Below, in pieces: positions 15,740-23,452 of a stretch of DNA of 64,000 bases. The notes beneath the pieces were generated by a model, which did not search any database, had not been told where the DNA came from, and worked only from the letters and a program-made list of their open reading frames with translations. Made by a program: the position numbers and the translations under genes. Each line of letters begins with the position of its first letter. Position 1 is the stretch's first letter. The stretch comes from Anaerobacterium chartisolvens (GTDB taxonomy: Bacteria; Bacillota; Clostridia; Acetivibrionales; DSM-27016), in assembly GCF_003337415.1 (NCBI RefSeq), contig NZ_QPJT01000016.1, positions 17,487-81,486 of the forward strand, in the 5' to 3' direction.

Positions 15740-18130
15740 CTACTCTCCCTGCTTCATCTGCATTTCCTGCCACTGAAGTCTGGTAATCAGCACCTGACGC
15801 GGCTTGCTTCCTTCGAAGCGTCCCACAATTCCCCTCTCCTCCATCTGATCCACTATTCTTGCCGCTCTTGCATAGCCTACCTTGAATTTTCTCTGAATCA
15901 TTGAAACGGATGCCTGCCCCCCTTCAACCACAAGCTCTATTGCCTGAGGAAGCAGCTCGTCGTTATCACTGTTTTTTTTCTCCTCCTCACCGCCGCCTTC
16001 ACTGTTTATCTCTTCTATAATGCTTTCATTATATTCAGCCTCTCCCGTGGCTTTTATATGCCGTACAATGCCTTCCACTTCCTTTTCGGACACGAAAGCT
16101 CCCTTAACCCTTATAGGCTTTGGCTGGCCTATGGGATAGAACAGCATGTCGCCCTTTCCCAAAAGCTTTTCGGCCCCCGCCATATCCAAAATTGTCCGAG
16201 AGTCCACCTGAGATGTTACGGCAAAGGATATTCTGGAGGGGATGTTTGCTTTTATTATCCCTGTAATTACATCCACAGAGGGCCTCTGCGTGGCAATGAC
16301 AAGATGCATTCCCGCAGCTCTGGCCATTTGGGCAAGCCTGCATATTGCATCCTCAACATCGTTGGGAGCTACCATCATGAGGTCGGCCAGCTCATCTATA
16401 ATTATAACTATCTGAGGAAGCGTCCCCTGTTCTCCCGCTTCCTTCTGAATTTCATTGTAACCCTTTAAATCCCTGACCCCCTTTTCGGCAAACAGCTTAT
16501 ACCTGTTTACCATTTCCTGAACTGCCCAGTTCAAGGCACCTGCAGCCTTCTTGGGATCGGTGACAACAGGAATCAGCAAATGGGGTATGCCGTTATATAC
16601 GCCCAGTTCCACAACCTTGGGATCTATCATAAGGAGCTTTATCTCCTCCGGCGAGGCTTTATAAATGAGGCTTATTATAAGGCTGTTTATACATACGCTC
16701 TTTCCAGCGCCGGTGGCTCCGGCTATGAGCATATGGGGCATTTTTGCTATATCGGCCACCACTATTTCACCCGAAATGTCTTTTCCTACCGCAAAAGCAA
16801 GCTTTGAGGGAAATTCAGCAAACTCCGCACAGTCTATAACCTCTCTTAAAAACACGGCCGACATATCCTTGTTTGGCACCTCTATCCCCACTGCGGCCTT
16901 TCCGGGTATGGGTGCCTCTATCCTCACTCCCGAGGCCGCCAGGTTTAAGGATATATCGTCGGATAAATTTACAATTTTGCTCACCTTTATTCCGGGACTG
17001 GGCTGAAGCTCATAGCGTGTTACCGCAGGGCCCCTGCTTACGTTTATAACCCTTGCCTCCACCCCAAAGCTTTTAAGAGTATCCTCAAGCTTTTTGGCTC
17101 CCTCTATTGCCGAATTTCTTATTGCTTTAAAATCAGTATCTCCCTGTAAATTCTGATTCAACAGGTCTATGGGAGGATACCTGTAAGCCACCGCCGCACT
17201 ATCCTTATCGAGGCTTGCCCCGGCCTCTTCACACAAAGGCTCAGGTGTATCCTGCTGTACGACTTTTCCCTCCCCGGGAGGCTGCTTATCGGTATTTTTT
17301 ATTTTTCCCACCTCAGCCCCGGTGCTTTTTTTAAGATCCTTCATTATAAACTCTATGGTCTGAACCTCCTGCACCGCGGCAGCCTCCGGCACACCGGCAG
17401 CAATGCTGCCTGTCTTTTCCTGAGATTCTCTGGAGGTCTTTTCTATATCAAAATCTATAACATTGGACTCAGCCTTAATTTGAGGCCTTAAATCCTTATC
17501 TGTTTTCTTCTTTTTCAAGCCCTCGGATATAAGCCGCACGAATTTTTTATATCCGGCAACAAATAATCCCCTTATATTTCTTATGAAGTTTGCGATTGAT
17601 ATATTCGTAAGCAGAACAATATCTATTATCGATATTGCAGTAAGTATGATTATTGTCCCCAAAACCTTAAAAAGCATTAGAAAGGGTATGCTTATAATAC
17701 CTCCTATTACCCCTCCTCCCTCGTAATTAATTCCATTTTTATAAAACTTGATAAGGCTGTCAAACACCGTTAAATTCTCAAAATCACCCTCATCATAAAA
17801 CCCGGTCTGTATAATAGCCGAAAGCAGCAGCAGAAGCACAGTGCAATAAATACACCTTAAATTAAAGTTTTTGTCCTCTTTTCTCAATATGAGAAAAAAC
17901 GCATAAACCACCATAAGAGGAGGAACAGCCAATGCCGGCAGCCCCATCATCCCTAAAAAAACAACTCTCAGGGTCTCTCCGAACAGGCCCACCGAATTTC
18001 TGTAATAAAAGCCGAAGCCTATAAGAATACCTATAGCTAATATTACAATGCCTATTATTTCATGATTATATTTTTTAAAGCCGCTTTCTTTCCTTCTGTA
18101 TTTCTTTCTGCCAACCTTTTTAGCCGTCAC
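15740..18130 (-). CDS. ftsK: DNA translocase FtsK/SpoIIIE
   Basis: About 796 residues from GTG at 18130, preferred because GGGGGT lies 8 bases upstream; an in-frame TTG at 18145 overlaps that site. The N-terminus has four transmembrane helices (about residues 25-175), then a charged linker (200-320). The motor has Walker A GATGAGKS (about 471-478) and Walker B IIIIDELADLMM. A C-terminal winged-helix gamma domain (YARAARIVDQMEERG) reads the DNA polarity sequences. The protein pumps chromosomes through the division or sporulation septum. The preceding ylzJ and tepA genes match the Bacillus spoIIIE neighbourhood, which favours a SpoIIIE role. Confidence 0.96.
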   Translation of the reverse strand: MTAKKVGRKKYRRKESGFKKYNHEIIGIVILAIGILIGFGFYYRNSVGLFGETLRVVFLGMMGLPALAVPPLMVVYAFFLILRKEDKNFNLRCIYCTVLLLLLSAIIQTGFYDEGDFENLTVFDSLIKFYKNGINYEGGGVIGGIISIPFLMLFKVLGTIIILTAISIIDIVLLTNISIANFIRNIRGLFVAGYKKFVRLISEGLKKKKTDKDLRPQIKAESNVIDFDIEKTSRESQEKTGSIAAGVPEAAAVQEVQTIEFIMKDLKKSTGAEVGKIKNTDKQPPGEGKVVQQDTPEPLCEEAGASLDKDSAAVAYRYPPIDLLNQNLQGDTDFKAIRNSAIEGAKKLEDTLKSFGVEARVINVSRGPAVTRYELQPSPGIKVSKIVNLSDDISLNLAASGVRIEAPIPGKAAVGIEVPNKDMSAVFLREVIDCAEFAEFPSKLAFAVGKDISGEIVVADIAKMPHMLIAGATGAGKSVCINSLIISLIYKASPEEIKLLMIDPKVVELGVYNGIPHLLIPVVTDPKKAAGALNWAVQEMVNRYKLFAEKGVRDLKGYNEIQKEAGEQGTLPQIVIIIDELADLMMVAPNDVEDAICRLAQMARAAGMHLVIATQRPSVDVITGIIKANIPSRISFAVTSQVDSRTILDMAGAEKLLGKGDMLFYPIGQPKPIRVKGAFVSEKEVEGIVRHIKATGEAEYNESIIEEINSEGGGEEEKKNSDNDELLPQAIELVVEGGQASVSMIQRKFKVGYARAARIVDQMEERGIVGRFEGSKPRQVLITRLQWQEMQMKQGE

Positions 18131-18238
18131 CTTAAATACCCCCAAAAAAAGCGGAGACCCTTATTCCAGTATGAAACAAAGGTGCCTCCTGACTGTATTG
18201 CCTGCAATTCACCGGCCGTCTATACAATATATCACATT

Positions 18239-18499
18239 TTAATAGTATTTTCCATAGCCAATGCCATTTTTTAACCCCGGCTTAATCCCGCCGATGACAG
18301 TTCCGGGCTGCAGACCGGGATTAAGATATGCCTTGGGAGAGGTGCTTATGATTCTGTTTATAACATAGCCCCTGTCGTCAAGAGCCATAGCCTGCACCCT
18401 CTCCCCCATATACTCAATTTCTATATACCCCGGCGCATCGCCGCTTTTGTCCTGCATATTTCCCATAACCAGCTCGGTTGGTACTATAGAATACAGCAT
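18239..18499 (-). CDS. ylzJ: YlzJ-like protein
   Basis: 86 residues. It begins [14 protein letters not shown] and continues with IEIEYMGERVQAMALDDRGY, matching the small YlzJ-like family that sits between tepA and spoIIIE in spore-forming Firmicutes. Its start shares a base with the tepA stop (TAATG), so the two are translationally coupled. The function is unknown; conservation of position suggests a link to TepA or to sporulation. No signal peptide or membrane segment is seen. Confidence 0.8.
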   Translation of the reverse strand: MLYSIVPTELVMGNMQDKSGDAPGYIEIEYMGERVQAMALDDRGYVINRIISTSPKAYLNPGLQPGTVIGGIKPGLKNGIGYGKYY

Positions 18500-19263
18500 T
18501 ACTGCAATTCACCCCCTGTATCATTCTTTAGCTTCCCATTAAGGTATCTGTCCTTTTCTATAAACTCATACAGCTTTTTTAACGCCTCTGCAAGCCCTCC
18601 CACATCATCTATCAATTCGTTTTTCACTGCTTCCTCTCCAAAAAGGACGGTTCCCACATCGTTTGCAAGCTCTCCCGTTTTGAGCATAAGCTCTCTGAAT
18701 CTCTCTCTGGTGACATTTGAATTTTTAGACACAAACTCCACTACCCTTTCCTGCATTTTGTCAAAATACTCATATGTCTGCGGAACACCTATAATCATCC
18801 CGTTCAGTCGAAGAGGGTGTATAGTCATGGTAGCTGACGGCGCTATAAACGAGTGGTTGGTGGATACCGCCATCGGGACTCCTATGCTGTGCCCGCCTCC
18901 CAATACCAACGAAACGGTGGGCTTTGACATGCTGGCAATCATTTCCGCAATAGCGAGGCCGGCCTCCACGTCTCCTCCCACGGTATTTAAAATAAGCAGC
19001 AGCCCTTCTATCTGCGGATCCTGCTCTATGGCAACCAATTGAGGTATTACATGCTCATACTTGGTAGTTTTATTTTGGGGAGGAAGCACCATATGCCCTT
19101 CTATCTGCCCTATTACAGTCAGGCAGTGAATATTCCCTTTTGGGTTTAAAACAGTGGACTTCCCGAGCTCCTTTATTTCCTCAATTGACTCTCTGCTCCT
19201 AACATCCTCACAGTCCGCTTCCTCAGACAGCTTCCCGAAGCTCACCTTATTTTTATTCTCCAA
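18499..19263 (-). CDS. tepA: TepA-like ClpP-family serine protease
   Basis: 254 residues; TTG start at 19263 with AAGGATG upstream. It has the ClpP/crotonase fold: [20 protein letters not shown], then [13 protein letters not shown] with the nucleophile Ser in the position of the ClpP GxSxG, and ATMTIHP with the likely catalytic His. This is the TepA (YmfB) branch, described in Bacillus as a translocation-enhancing peptidase. It has no ATPase partner beside it. The gene leads the tepA-ylzJ-ftsK unit. Confidence 0.9.
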   Translation of the reverse strand: MENKNKVSFGKLSEEADCEDVRSRESIEEIKELGKSTVLNPKGNIHCLTVIGQIEGHMVLPPQNKTTKYEHVIPQLVAIEQDPQIEGLLLILNTVGGDVEAGLAIAEMIASMSKPTVSLVLGGGHSIGVPMAVSTNHSFIAPSATMTIHPLRLNGMIIGVPQTYEYFDKMQERVVEFVSKNSNVTRERFRELMLKTGELANDVGTVLFGEEAVKNELIDDVGGLAEALKKLYEFIEKDRYLNGKLKNDTGGELQ

Positions 19264-19443
19264 TTCATCACATCCTTAGTATGTAATTATTATGGCTTTA
19301 CCAGATAATTATTAGTATTTATAATTTGTGATGAAAATATTTGTGCCGTTTAAAAATAAATAGAGGGTGTATTTAATTTAAGTGACGAAAATGTTACCAA
19401 CGAATATATTTTGTGGTAATATAAATGAAAATGCAAATTTTAA

Positions 19444-19624
19444 CTCCCCTTCTATCTTCCCCTCACATTGAGGGGAAGAAAAAGAAGGGCACTGGAGAAG
19501 AAAATGAGAAGAACAACGCAGGCGCATGTAAAGCAGCTAGCGAAAGAAATGAGGAGACATCCTACAAAACCTACATGGACCTTCTTTTCCTTCCCCTCGA
19601 AGTGAGGGGAAGATAGATAGGGAG
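19444..19624. mobile_element. Small non-autonomous element with 45-bp inverted repeats
   Basis: Left arm 19444-19488 and right arm 19580-19624 are near-perfect reverse complements. Both read CTCCC..TCTATCTTCCCCTC inward and end AAAAGAAGG, and each contains its own hairpin (CTTCCCCT with AGGGGAAG). Between them lie about 90 bp with a gene start and a truncated frame. No transposase is encoded. The layout suggests a mobilised palindromic cassette, or an ancestral palindrome-flanked gene from which the middle was lost. Confidence 0.6.
19504..19605 (+). pseudogene. Truncated gene start resembling DUF559 (Vsr-like) endonucleases
   Basis: A 33-codon frame with a good ribosome site (GGAGAAGAAAATG) reads MRRTTQAHVKQLAKEMRRHP and then TKPTW before running into the right inverted repeat. 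The motif 'A+E+RR+PT' is like the N-terminus of DUF559 proteins (small endonuclease-like proteins whose N-terminus typically reads 'A-x-E-L-R-x-x-x-T-x-A-E-x-x-L-W'). The catalytic remainder is missing. The resemblance covers only about 15 residues, so the assignment is tentative. Confidence 0.4.
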
Positions 19625-19844
19625 CTTATTAAAAATCTGGATTTGGAATAAAACGCCATAATATATTGGCTCTTTTTAACCATTTTTTTTGGATAATTAT
19701 GCTGTTATGTGAAAAAGGTGCTTCAATTGTAATCCATATGGCGATTTTCCGAAATGCTGTGTCAGATATATTTTATGCACCCATAAATAGAAAAGAATCT
19801 ATCTGACTAATCATTGTCTAACAGGTTAATTATTGCCGAACATA
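19625..19844. other. Intergenic spacer, nothing recognised
   Basis: AT-rich DNA between the inverted-repeat element and the rnpB terminator. I see no open frame with a ribosome site, no promoter pair and no stable hairpin. The 180 bases from the tepA start (19263) to the element are similarly empty apart from AT-rich promoter-like DNA. Confidence 0.5.
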
Positions 19845-19881
19845 ATCAAAAACACCCGCCTTGAAAGCAGGTGTTTTTGAT
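19845..19881 (-). terminator. Terminator downstream of rnpB
   Basis: ATCAAAAACACCYGC pairs with GCRGGTGTTTTTGAT around a short loop; U-runs exist on both sides, so it can work in either direction. It lies 9 bp past the rnpB 3' end. Confidence 0.85.
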
Positions 19882-19889
19882 ATTTAATA

Positions 19890-20317
19890 TGAGTAAGTCG
19901 TATAAGCCGGGTTCTGTATTTGATGATCATCTGTCTAGGCAATACATTTCTGTAATGCTCAAGCCACCTACCCGGGACTGGCGGGCCGCCAAAATGTCCC
20001 TCTGCGGTGTTGCTCCAGGTGGGGTTTACATAGACCGGCAAGTCGCCATGCCGCTGGTGAGCTCTTACCTCACCTTTCCACCCTTACATACCAGATACTA
20101 GAAACTAGAAACTAGAGACTAGAAATGCTTCGAAGCGTTTCTGATATTCTGGTATCTGGTATCTGGTTTCTAGTATCTGGTATGCGGTATCTCTCTGTTG
20201 CACTTTCCTTGAAGTCGCCTTCACCGGGAATTACCCGGCACCTTCGCCCTGTGGAGCCCGGACTTTCCTCGTGTGCGGCCTTTCGGCACTGCACCCGCGA
20301 TCATCTGGCTTACTCAA
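19890..20317 (-). ncRNA. rnpB: RNase P RNA, class A, with enlarged P12
   Basis: The minus strand shows the conserved class A core: GAGGAAAGTCCGGGCTCC near the 5' end, AGGGCGAAGGTGCCGGGTAA, GGTAAGAGCTCACC, and ACAGAACCCGGCTTAT near the 3' end. The ends pair (GAGTAAG with CTTACTC), which sets the borders. It is the catalytic subunit that removes 5' leaders from tRNA precursors. The length of about 428 nt exceeds the usual 350-400 because the P12 arm (20088-20183) is a repeat-built hairpin. A sigma-A-like promoter lies just upstream. Confidence 0.97.
20088..20183. repeat. Repeat-built hairpin inside the P12 arm of rnpB
   Basis: An exact 18-bp inverted repeat (20088-20105 and 20166-20183; ATACCAGATACTAGAAAC) encloses further short tandem units (ACTAGAAACTAGAGACTAG and GGTATCTGGTATCTGG) and an inner stem, AGAAATGCTTCGAAGCGTTTCT apart from one mismatch. 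It sits exactly where P12 is expected, between GATACCGC and GTAAGGGTGG. Confidence 0.85.
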
Positions 20318-20371
20318 ATTATGTATTCGCTTTTTGTAAAGAATATGCCTTGCAAAATGTTCGACTAACAT

Positions 20372-20400
20372 ATTCTACTCTGTTATATCAGCTCTGTCAA
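20372..20400 (-). promoter_or_regulatory. Promoter of rnpB
   Basis: Minus strand TTGACA (20395-20400), 17 bases, TAGAAT (20372-20377). The -35 box contains the TGA stop codon of the upstream Nif3 gene, so the two features share bases. Confidence 0.8.
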
Positions 20401-21503
20401 CTGAATCTTAAAGGATCATTTTCCATATTGCTTGCTAAAATATCAACTTTTGGAAATTTGTTTTTCAGCAGCCCTACAATGCGCGGAACAATAATTCTTT
20501 CTGTGGCAAAATGCCCCGCGTCTATCGCACAAAGTCCCATGTCACTGATATCCTGAGCCATGTGGTACTTTATGTCCCCCGTGACAAGCACATCGGCTCC
20601 CGAGCGTTTAAAGCTTCTCAAGTCTCCGTCAAAGCTTCCGCAAAAGACGGCCGCCCTTTCAATTTTTTTGTCTGTGTTGCCTATTACCCTGACTGTCTGA
20701 ATGTTAAGTCCGGCTTTAACCCTGCCGATGAATTCCTCCATGCTCTCAGGCCCAGGCAGAACTCCCGACCTTCCCATGCCGTACTGCCTGCCCTTTATCT
20801 CCAAGGGATATATGTCGTATGCCGGCTCCTCATACGGGTGAACCTTAAGCATGGAATCTACAACCCTGCCCAAAACTCTTTCAGTGGCAACCGTCTCAAT
20901 TTTACACTCGTTGACACTCTCCAGCTTCCCTATGCTTCCTATGTATGGGTTTGTACCCTCAAGGGCTTTAAATGTCCCTATCCCCCTTCCGGTGAAGGAG
21001 CAATGGCTGTAGCCTCCAATCCATCCCCCTCCCGCCTCCGACATCGCGGACCTCACGCTGTCGGCATTCTCTTCAGGCACAAATACCGCTATCTTAAACA
21101 GCTTCTCATGCCTGTGGCTGTTGAGGTTTTGTATGTTTTGCAGTCCAAGGCTTTCAGCCAGACACTGGTTTACCCCTTCGGAAGCTGCATCCAAATTTGT
21201 ATGGGCACTGTAAACAGCTATGCCGTTTTTTATGAGCTTATATATAAGCCTGCCCTTGGCATTGTCGGATACAATACTTTTTAAGCCCTTGAATATTAAA
21301 GGGTGGTGCGATATTATCATATCCGCTCCAAGGCATACCGCTTCTTCTGCAACCGCTTCCGAAGCGTCAAGACAAATCAGTATTCTTTTCACTCTTTGCT
21401 CCCTGCTGCCAAGCATTAATCCTATATTGTCCCAGTCCTCCGCCAGAAATGGCGGCGCTATTTCCTCCATAATATCTATGATTTCACCACATTTAAAGTC
21501 CAT
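20397..21503 (-). CDS. Nif3-like dinuclear metal centre protein
   Basis: 368 residues, the long YqfO form. The N-terminal Nif3 part has AEDWDNIGLMLG, MIISHHPLIFKGLKS with the metal-binding HH pair, and YSAHTNLDAASEGVNQ. A PII-like insert follows (about 130-230), then VLVTGDIKYHMAQD and DAGHFATE close the bimetal site. Family members form hexameric rings. Links to GTP cyclohydrolase-like chemistry have been suggested, but the role is not established. It lies 12 bp after trmK, the usual clostridial pairing. Confidence 0.92.
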   Translation of the reverse strand: MDFKCGEIIDIMEEIAPPFLAEDWDNIGLMLGSREQRVKRILICLDASEAVAEEAVCLGADMIISHHPLIFKGLKSIVSDNAKGRLIYKLIKNGIAVYSAHTNLDAASEGVNQCLAESLGLQNIQNLNSHRHEKLFKIAVFVPEENADSVRSAMSEAGGGWIGGYSHCSFTGRGIGTFKALEGTNPYIGSIGKLESVNECKIETVATERVLGRVVDSMLKVHPYEEPAYDIYPLEIKGRQYGMGRSGVLPGPESMEEFIGRVKAGLNIQTVRVIGNTDKKIERAAVFCGSFDGDLRSFKRSGADVLVTGDIKYHMAQDISDMGLCAIDAGHFATERIIVPRIVGLLKNKFPKVDILASNMENDPLRFS

Positions 21504-21515
21504 GTACCATCCCTC

Positions 21516-22208
21516 CTATGATATTATATTTAATATTTTATCCAATTCCCGGATTCTCTCGTCAAATTTTTGTCTTATTTCAACTCCTTTATCTCCCGCA
21601 GCTTGAAGCTCCTTTAAAGCATTTTCAAGCTGGCTCCTTTTTCTTTCAATATATTTTTCAAGAAGGGGATCTCTTTTTGAAATCAGCTTTTCTCCTATGT
21701 AATAATAAATTTCATCCAGCTCCCTTTCCTTGCCTGTCCAGCGCGAGCATATAACTCCATAAAGCTTGCTTCCTTCCGCCGCAAGCTCCTCGTCATATAT
21801 TTCAAAGCCTCTTCCGTACAGCCATTTTCTCACCAGCTCTGCGGCATTCATGGGCTGGAGTATGAGCCAGCTTGCCCTTTTTGCCGTCTCAAAGCCCTTC
21901 TCAAGTATATTGTTTATAAGAGTTCCTCCCATTCCCGCTATTACTATAGCATCCGCCTCACCCGGAAATACAGCGTCAAGCCCATAGCCCAGCCTGGCCT
22001 CAATAAAAGCTTCAAGCCCAAAAAGCTTTATGTTTTGCTTTGCGGCATTCAAAGGCCCAACACCTATGTCGCAGGCCACAGCCCTTCCGCATCTTCTGTT
22101 TTTTACCAGACATACGGGTATGTATGCATGGTCGGTGCCCACATCACAAAGAACCCTGCAATTGGGAACCTTATCTGCTATAAGCTTTAGCCTGCCTTTT
22201 ATTTCCAT
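21516..22208 (-). CDS. trmK: tRNA (adenine(22)-N1)-methyltransferase TrmK
   Basis: 230 residues. The SAM-binding motif is VLCDVGTDHAYIP near residue 20, followed by GPLNAAKQNIKLFG and DAIVIAGMGGTLI (motif IV region with the GMGG loop). This is the COG2384/TrmK family, which methylates A22 in the D-loop of certain tRNAs. The C-terminal ~70 residues are a helical tail. It is co-directional with Nif3. Confidence 0.93.
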   Translation of the reverse strand: MEIKGRLKLIADKVPNCRVLCDVGTDHAYIPVCLVKNRRCGRAVACDIGVGPLNAAKQNIKLFGLEAFIEARLGYGLDAVFPGEADAIVIAGMGGTLINNILEKGFETAKRASWLILQPMNAAELVRKWLYGRGFEIYDEELAAEGSKLYGVICSRWTGKERELDEIYYYIGEKLISKRDPLLEKYIERKRSQLENALKELQAAGDKGVEIRQKFDERIRELDKILNIIS

Positions 22209-22321
22209 ATATTTTCCCCTGTTTTTATATTATTTTATATATTATCGTACATAATAATAATATAAATATAACATGCAGGCAAATTAAAATTTTGTATTTA
22301 AAATATAAGGAGTGTTTTAAT

Positions 22322-22507
22322 TTGGTTCAAAGCTTCAGAGGGAAGAATATAAAGGATGTTGAGGCGGCTCCCGACACAATAATGCACAATGCCGAGCTCA
22401 CCACAGAGGGCAGAAATAAAAAATCCTCCGATAAGTCCTTAAGCATGAGCTTTAAATGCTTAAACAGTGAAAATATTGACACCTTCCTAGAAAAAAAGGA
22501 TAAATAA
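22322..22507 (+). CDS. Small hypothetical protein
   Basis: A 61-codon frame starts at TTG 22322 with AAGGAG about 9 bases upstream; an earlier in-frame TTG at 22292 overlaps that site. The product is hydrophilic and charged, ending FLEKKDK, with one Cys and no membrane segment. It is divergent from trmK, and an intrinsic hairpin overlaps its stop codon. I do not recognise the family. The good ribosome site and terminator favour a real gene. Confidence 0.5.
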   Translation: MVQSFRGKNIKDVEAAPDTIMHNAELTTEGRNKKSSDKSLSMSFKCLNSENIDTFLEKKDK

Positions 22508-22529
22508 GCTTTTTTTAGCTTATCTATCC
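22498..22529. terminator. Bidirectional terminator between the small gene and the tRNAs
   Basis: GGATAAATAAGC pairs with GCTTATCTATCC (one mismatch) around a T-rich loop, followed by CTTTT on the plus strand and by a run of T on the minus strand. It ends the two-tRNA transcript on the minus strand and the small gene on the plus strand. Confidence 0.7.
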
Positions 22530-22532
22530 TTT

Positions 22533-22609
22533 TGGTGGGCCTTCAGGGACTCGAACCCCGGGCCAACCGGTTATGAGCCGGTTGCTCTAACCAACTGAGC
22601 TAAAGGCCC
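22533..22609 (-). tRNA. tRNA with CAT anticodon (elongator Met or Ile2)
   Basis: A 77-nt cloverleaf with encoded CCA: acceptor GGGCCTT/AAGGCCC, D-loop AGCTCAGTTGGTTAGAGC, anticodon loop CTCATAA, T-arm GGGGTTCGAGTCCC. It has no initiator features. Whether C34 becomes lysidine (Ile2) cannot be decided by eye. Confidence 0.95.
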
Positions 22610-22612
22610 CAG

Positions 22613-22688
22613 TGGCTCCCCAAGTAGGACTCGAACCTACGACCCTGCGGTTAACAGCCGCATGCTCTACCAACTGAGCTATTGAGGA
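22613..22688 (-). tRNA. tRNA-Asn (GTT)
   Basis: 76 nt with encoded CCA: acceptor TCCTCAA/TTGGGGA, anticodon loop CTGTTAA, T-arm CGTAGGTTCGAGTCCTACT, discriminator G. It is the first of a two-tRNA unit, three bases before the CAT tRNA. Confidence 0.97.
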
Positions 22689-22730
22689 ACATCTTCGCCG
22701 GCGACATTTTTATCACCGAGCACATACTAT

Positions 22731-22759
22731 ATTATACTTACACAGGTACATAAGGTCAA
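22731..22759 (-). promoter_or_regulatory. Promoter of the tRNA-Asn/tRNA-CAT unit
   Basis: Minus strand TTGACC (22754-22759), 17 bases, TATAAT (22731-22736), about 40 bp upstream of tRNA-Asn. Confidence 0.85.
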
Positions 22760-22798
22760 TACCTTTTTTTATTTATTTGAAACTTTTTTTAAGATGCT

Positions 22799-23047
22799 TT
22801 AATGAGATGCTGCTCCCTTATGCTTTATGAGCATTTCACGCAGCTTGGCGGCGTGTATTCCCTCATCCTCTGCAAATTTCTTAAATACCGACTTAACCTC
22901 TTCATCCTCTATGCGCTTAGAATACATTTCAAAATCCCTCACCATTTCCATTGAGTTTTCCCAAGCTCTTAGCAGTCTGTCATAGGTGGTAAGCTCCACT
23001 CCCGCAAAAAGATCCGTCTCATTCGTGCTTATTGTACCGTAATCCAT
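22799..23047 (-). CDS. Small ferritin-like (rubrerythrin-related) protein
   Basis: 82 residues in two helices. The second half has DEGIHAAKLREMLIKH, an ExxH iron-ligand helix as in rubrerythrin/ferritin folds, and the first half has WENSMEMVRDFEMYSKRIED with a possible partner Glu. A full four-helix bundle needs about 130 residues, so this would have to work as a dimer or be a remnant. ATG follows an AGGAGGC site. The function is unknown; an oxidative-stress or metal role is inference. Confidence 0.6.
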   Translation of the reverse strand: MDYGTISTNETDLFAGVELTTYDRLLRAWENSMEMVRDFEMYSKRIEDEEVKSVFKKFAEDEGIHAAKLREMLIKHKGAASH

Positions 23048-23184
23048 TCAATTGCCTCCTTTTTTTCCATACAATAGAATTTTTATTGCGCCAAATCATG
23101 ATATTCTCCGCAAATTATTTTTTGTAACGGTATATTTTTTATCCATGTTATATTTTTACTTTTTCAAAAACACCTCATATACTA

Positions 23185-23402
23185 TATAGGACGCGATAAA
23201 GATTTTACAAACATAGAGGATATAATTGCTTACAGAAATTTTTAATAGCAACGTAAGACTCTAAGAGTCTTCAAGATGCCTTGCGGGGAAATGTCTCCCG
23301 GGTCTGTCATCAGGCACTTTTCTTAGATGTATTCCTTACGGGTCAAAAAAATTTCTTCCATCAAGTTATATCCTCCATGTAAAATCTTTATCTCTACATA
23401 TA
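23185..23402. mobile_element. MITE-like repeat, copy 1
   Basis: About 218 bp. The left end (GCGATAAAGATTTTACAAAC...GAGGATATAATT) is the inverted complement of the right end (AGTTATATCCTCCATGTAAAATCTTTATC). The interior holds a hairpin region with GGGGAAATGTCTCCCGGG and ATCAGGCAC. A near-identical copy is at 33900-34102. It has no coding capacity. It fills most of the 400-bp gap between rpoD and the ferritin-like gene; the rest of that gap is AT-rich and featureless. Confidence 0.75.
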
Positions 23403-23419
23403 CTGATTGCTGCACACTA

Positions 23420-23452
23420 TAAAAAAAAACTCGATTTTTTCGAGTTTTTTTA
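23420..23452 (-). terminator. Terminator of rpoD
   Basis: The rpoD stop codon TAA merges into AAAAAACTCGAAAAAATCGAG, followed by a run of nine T. The hairpin stem is AAAACTCGA/TCGAGTTTT. Confidence 0.9.

Noticed and set aside
20088..20183. Short repeats looking like a CRISPR array
   Set aside because: Units are 8-10 bp, without spacers, and lie inside RNase P RNA.
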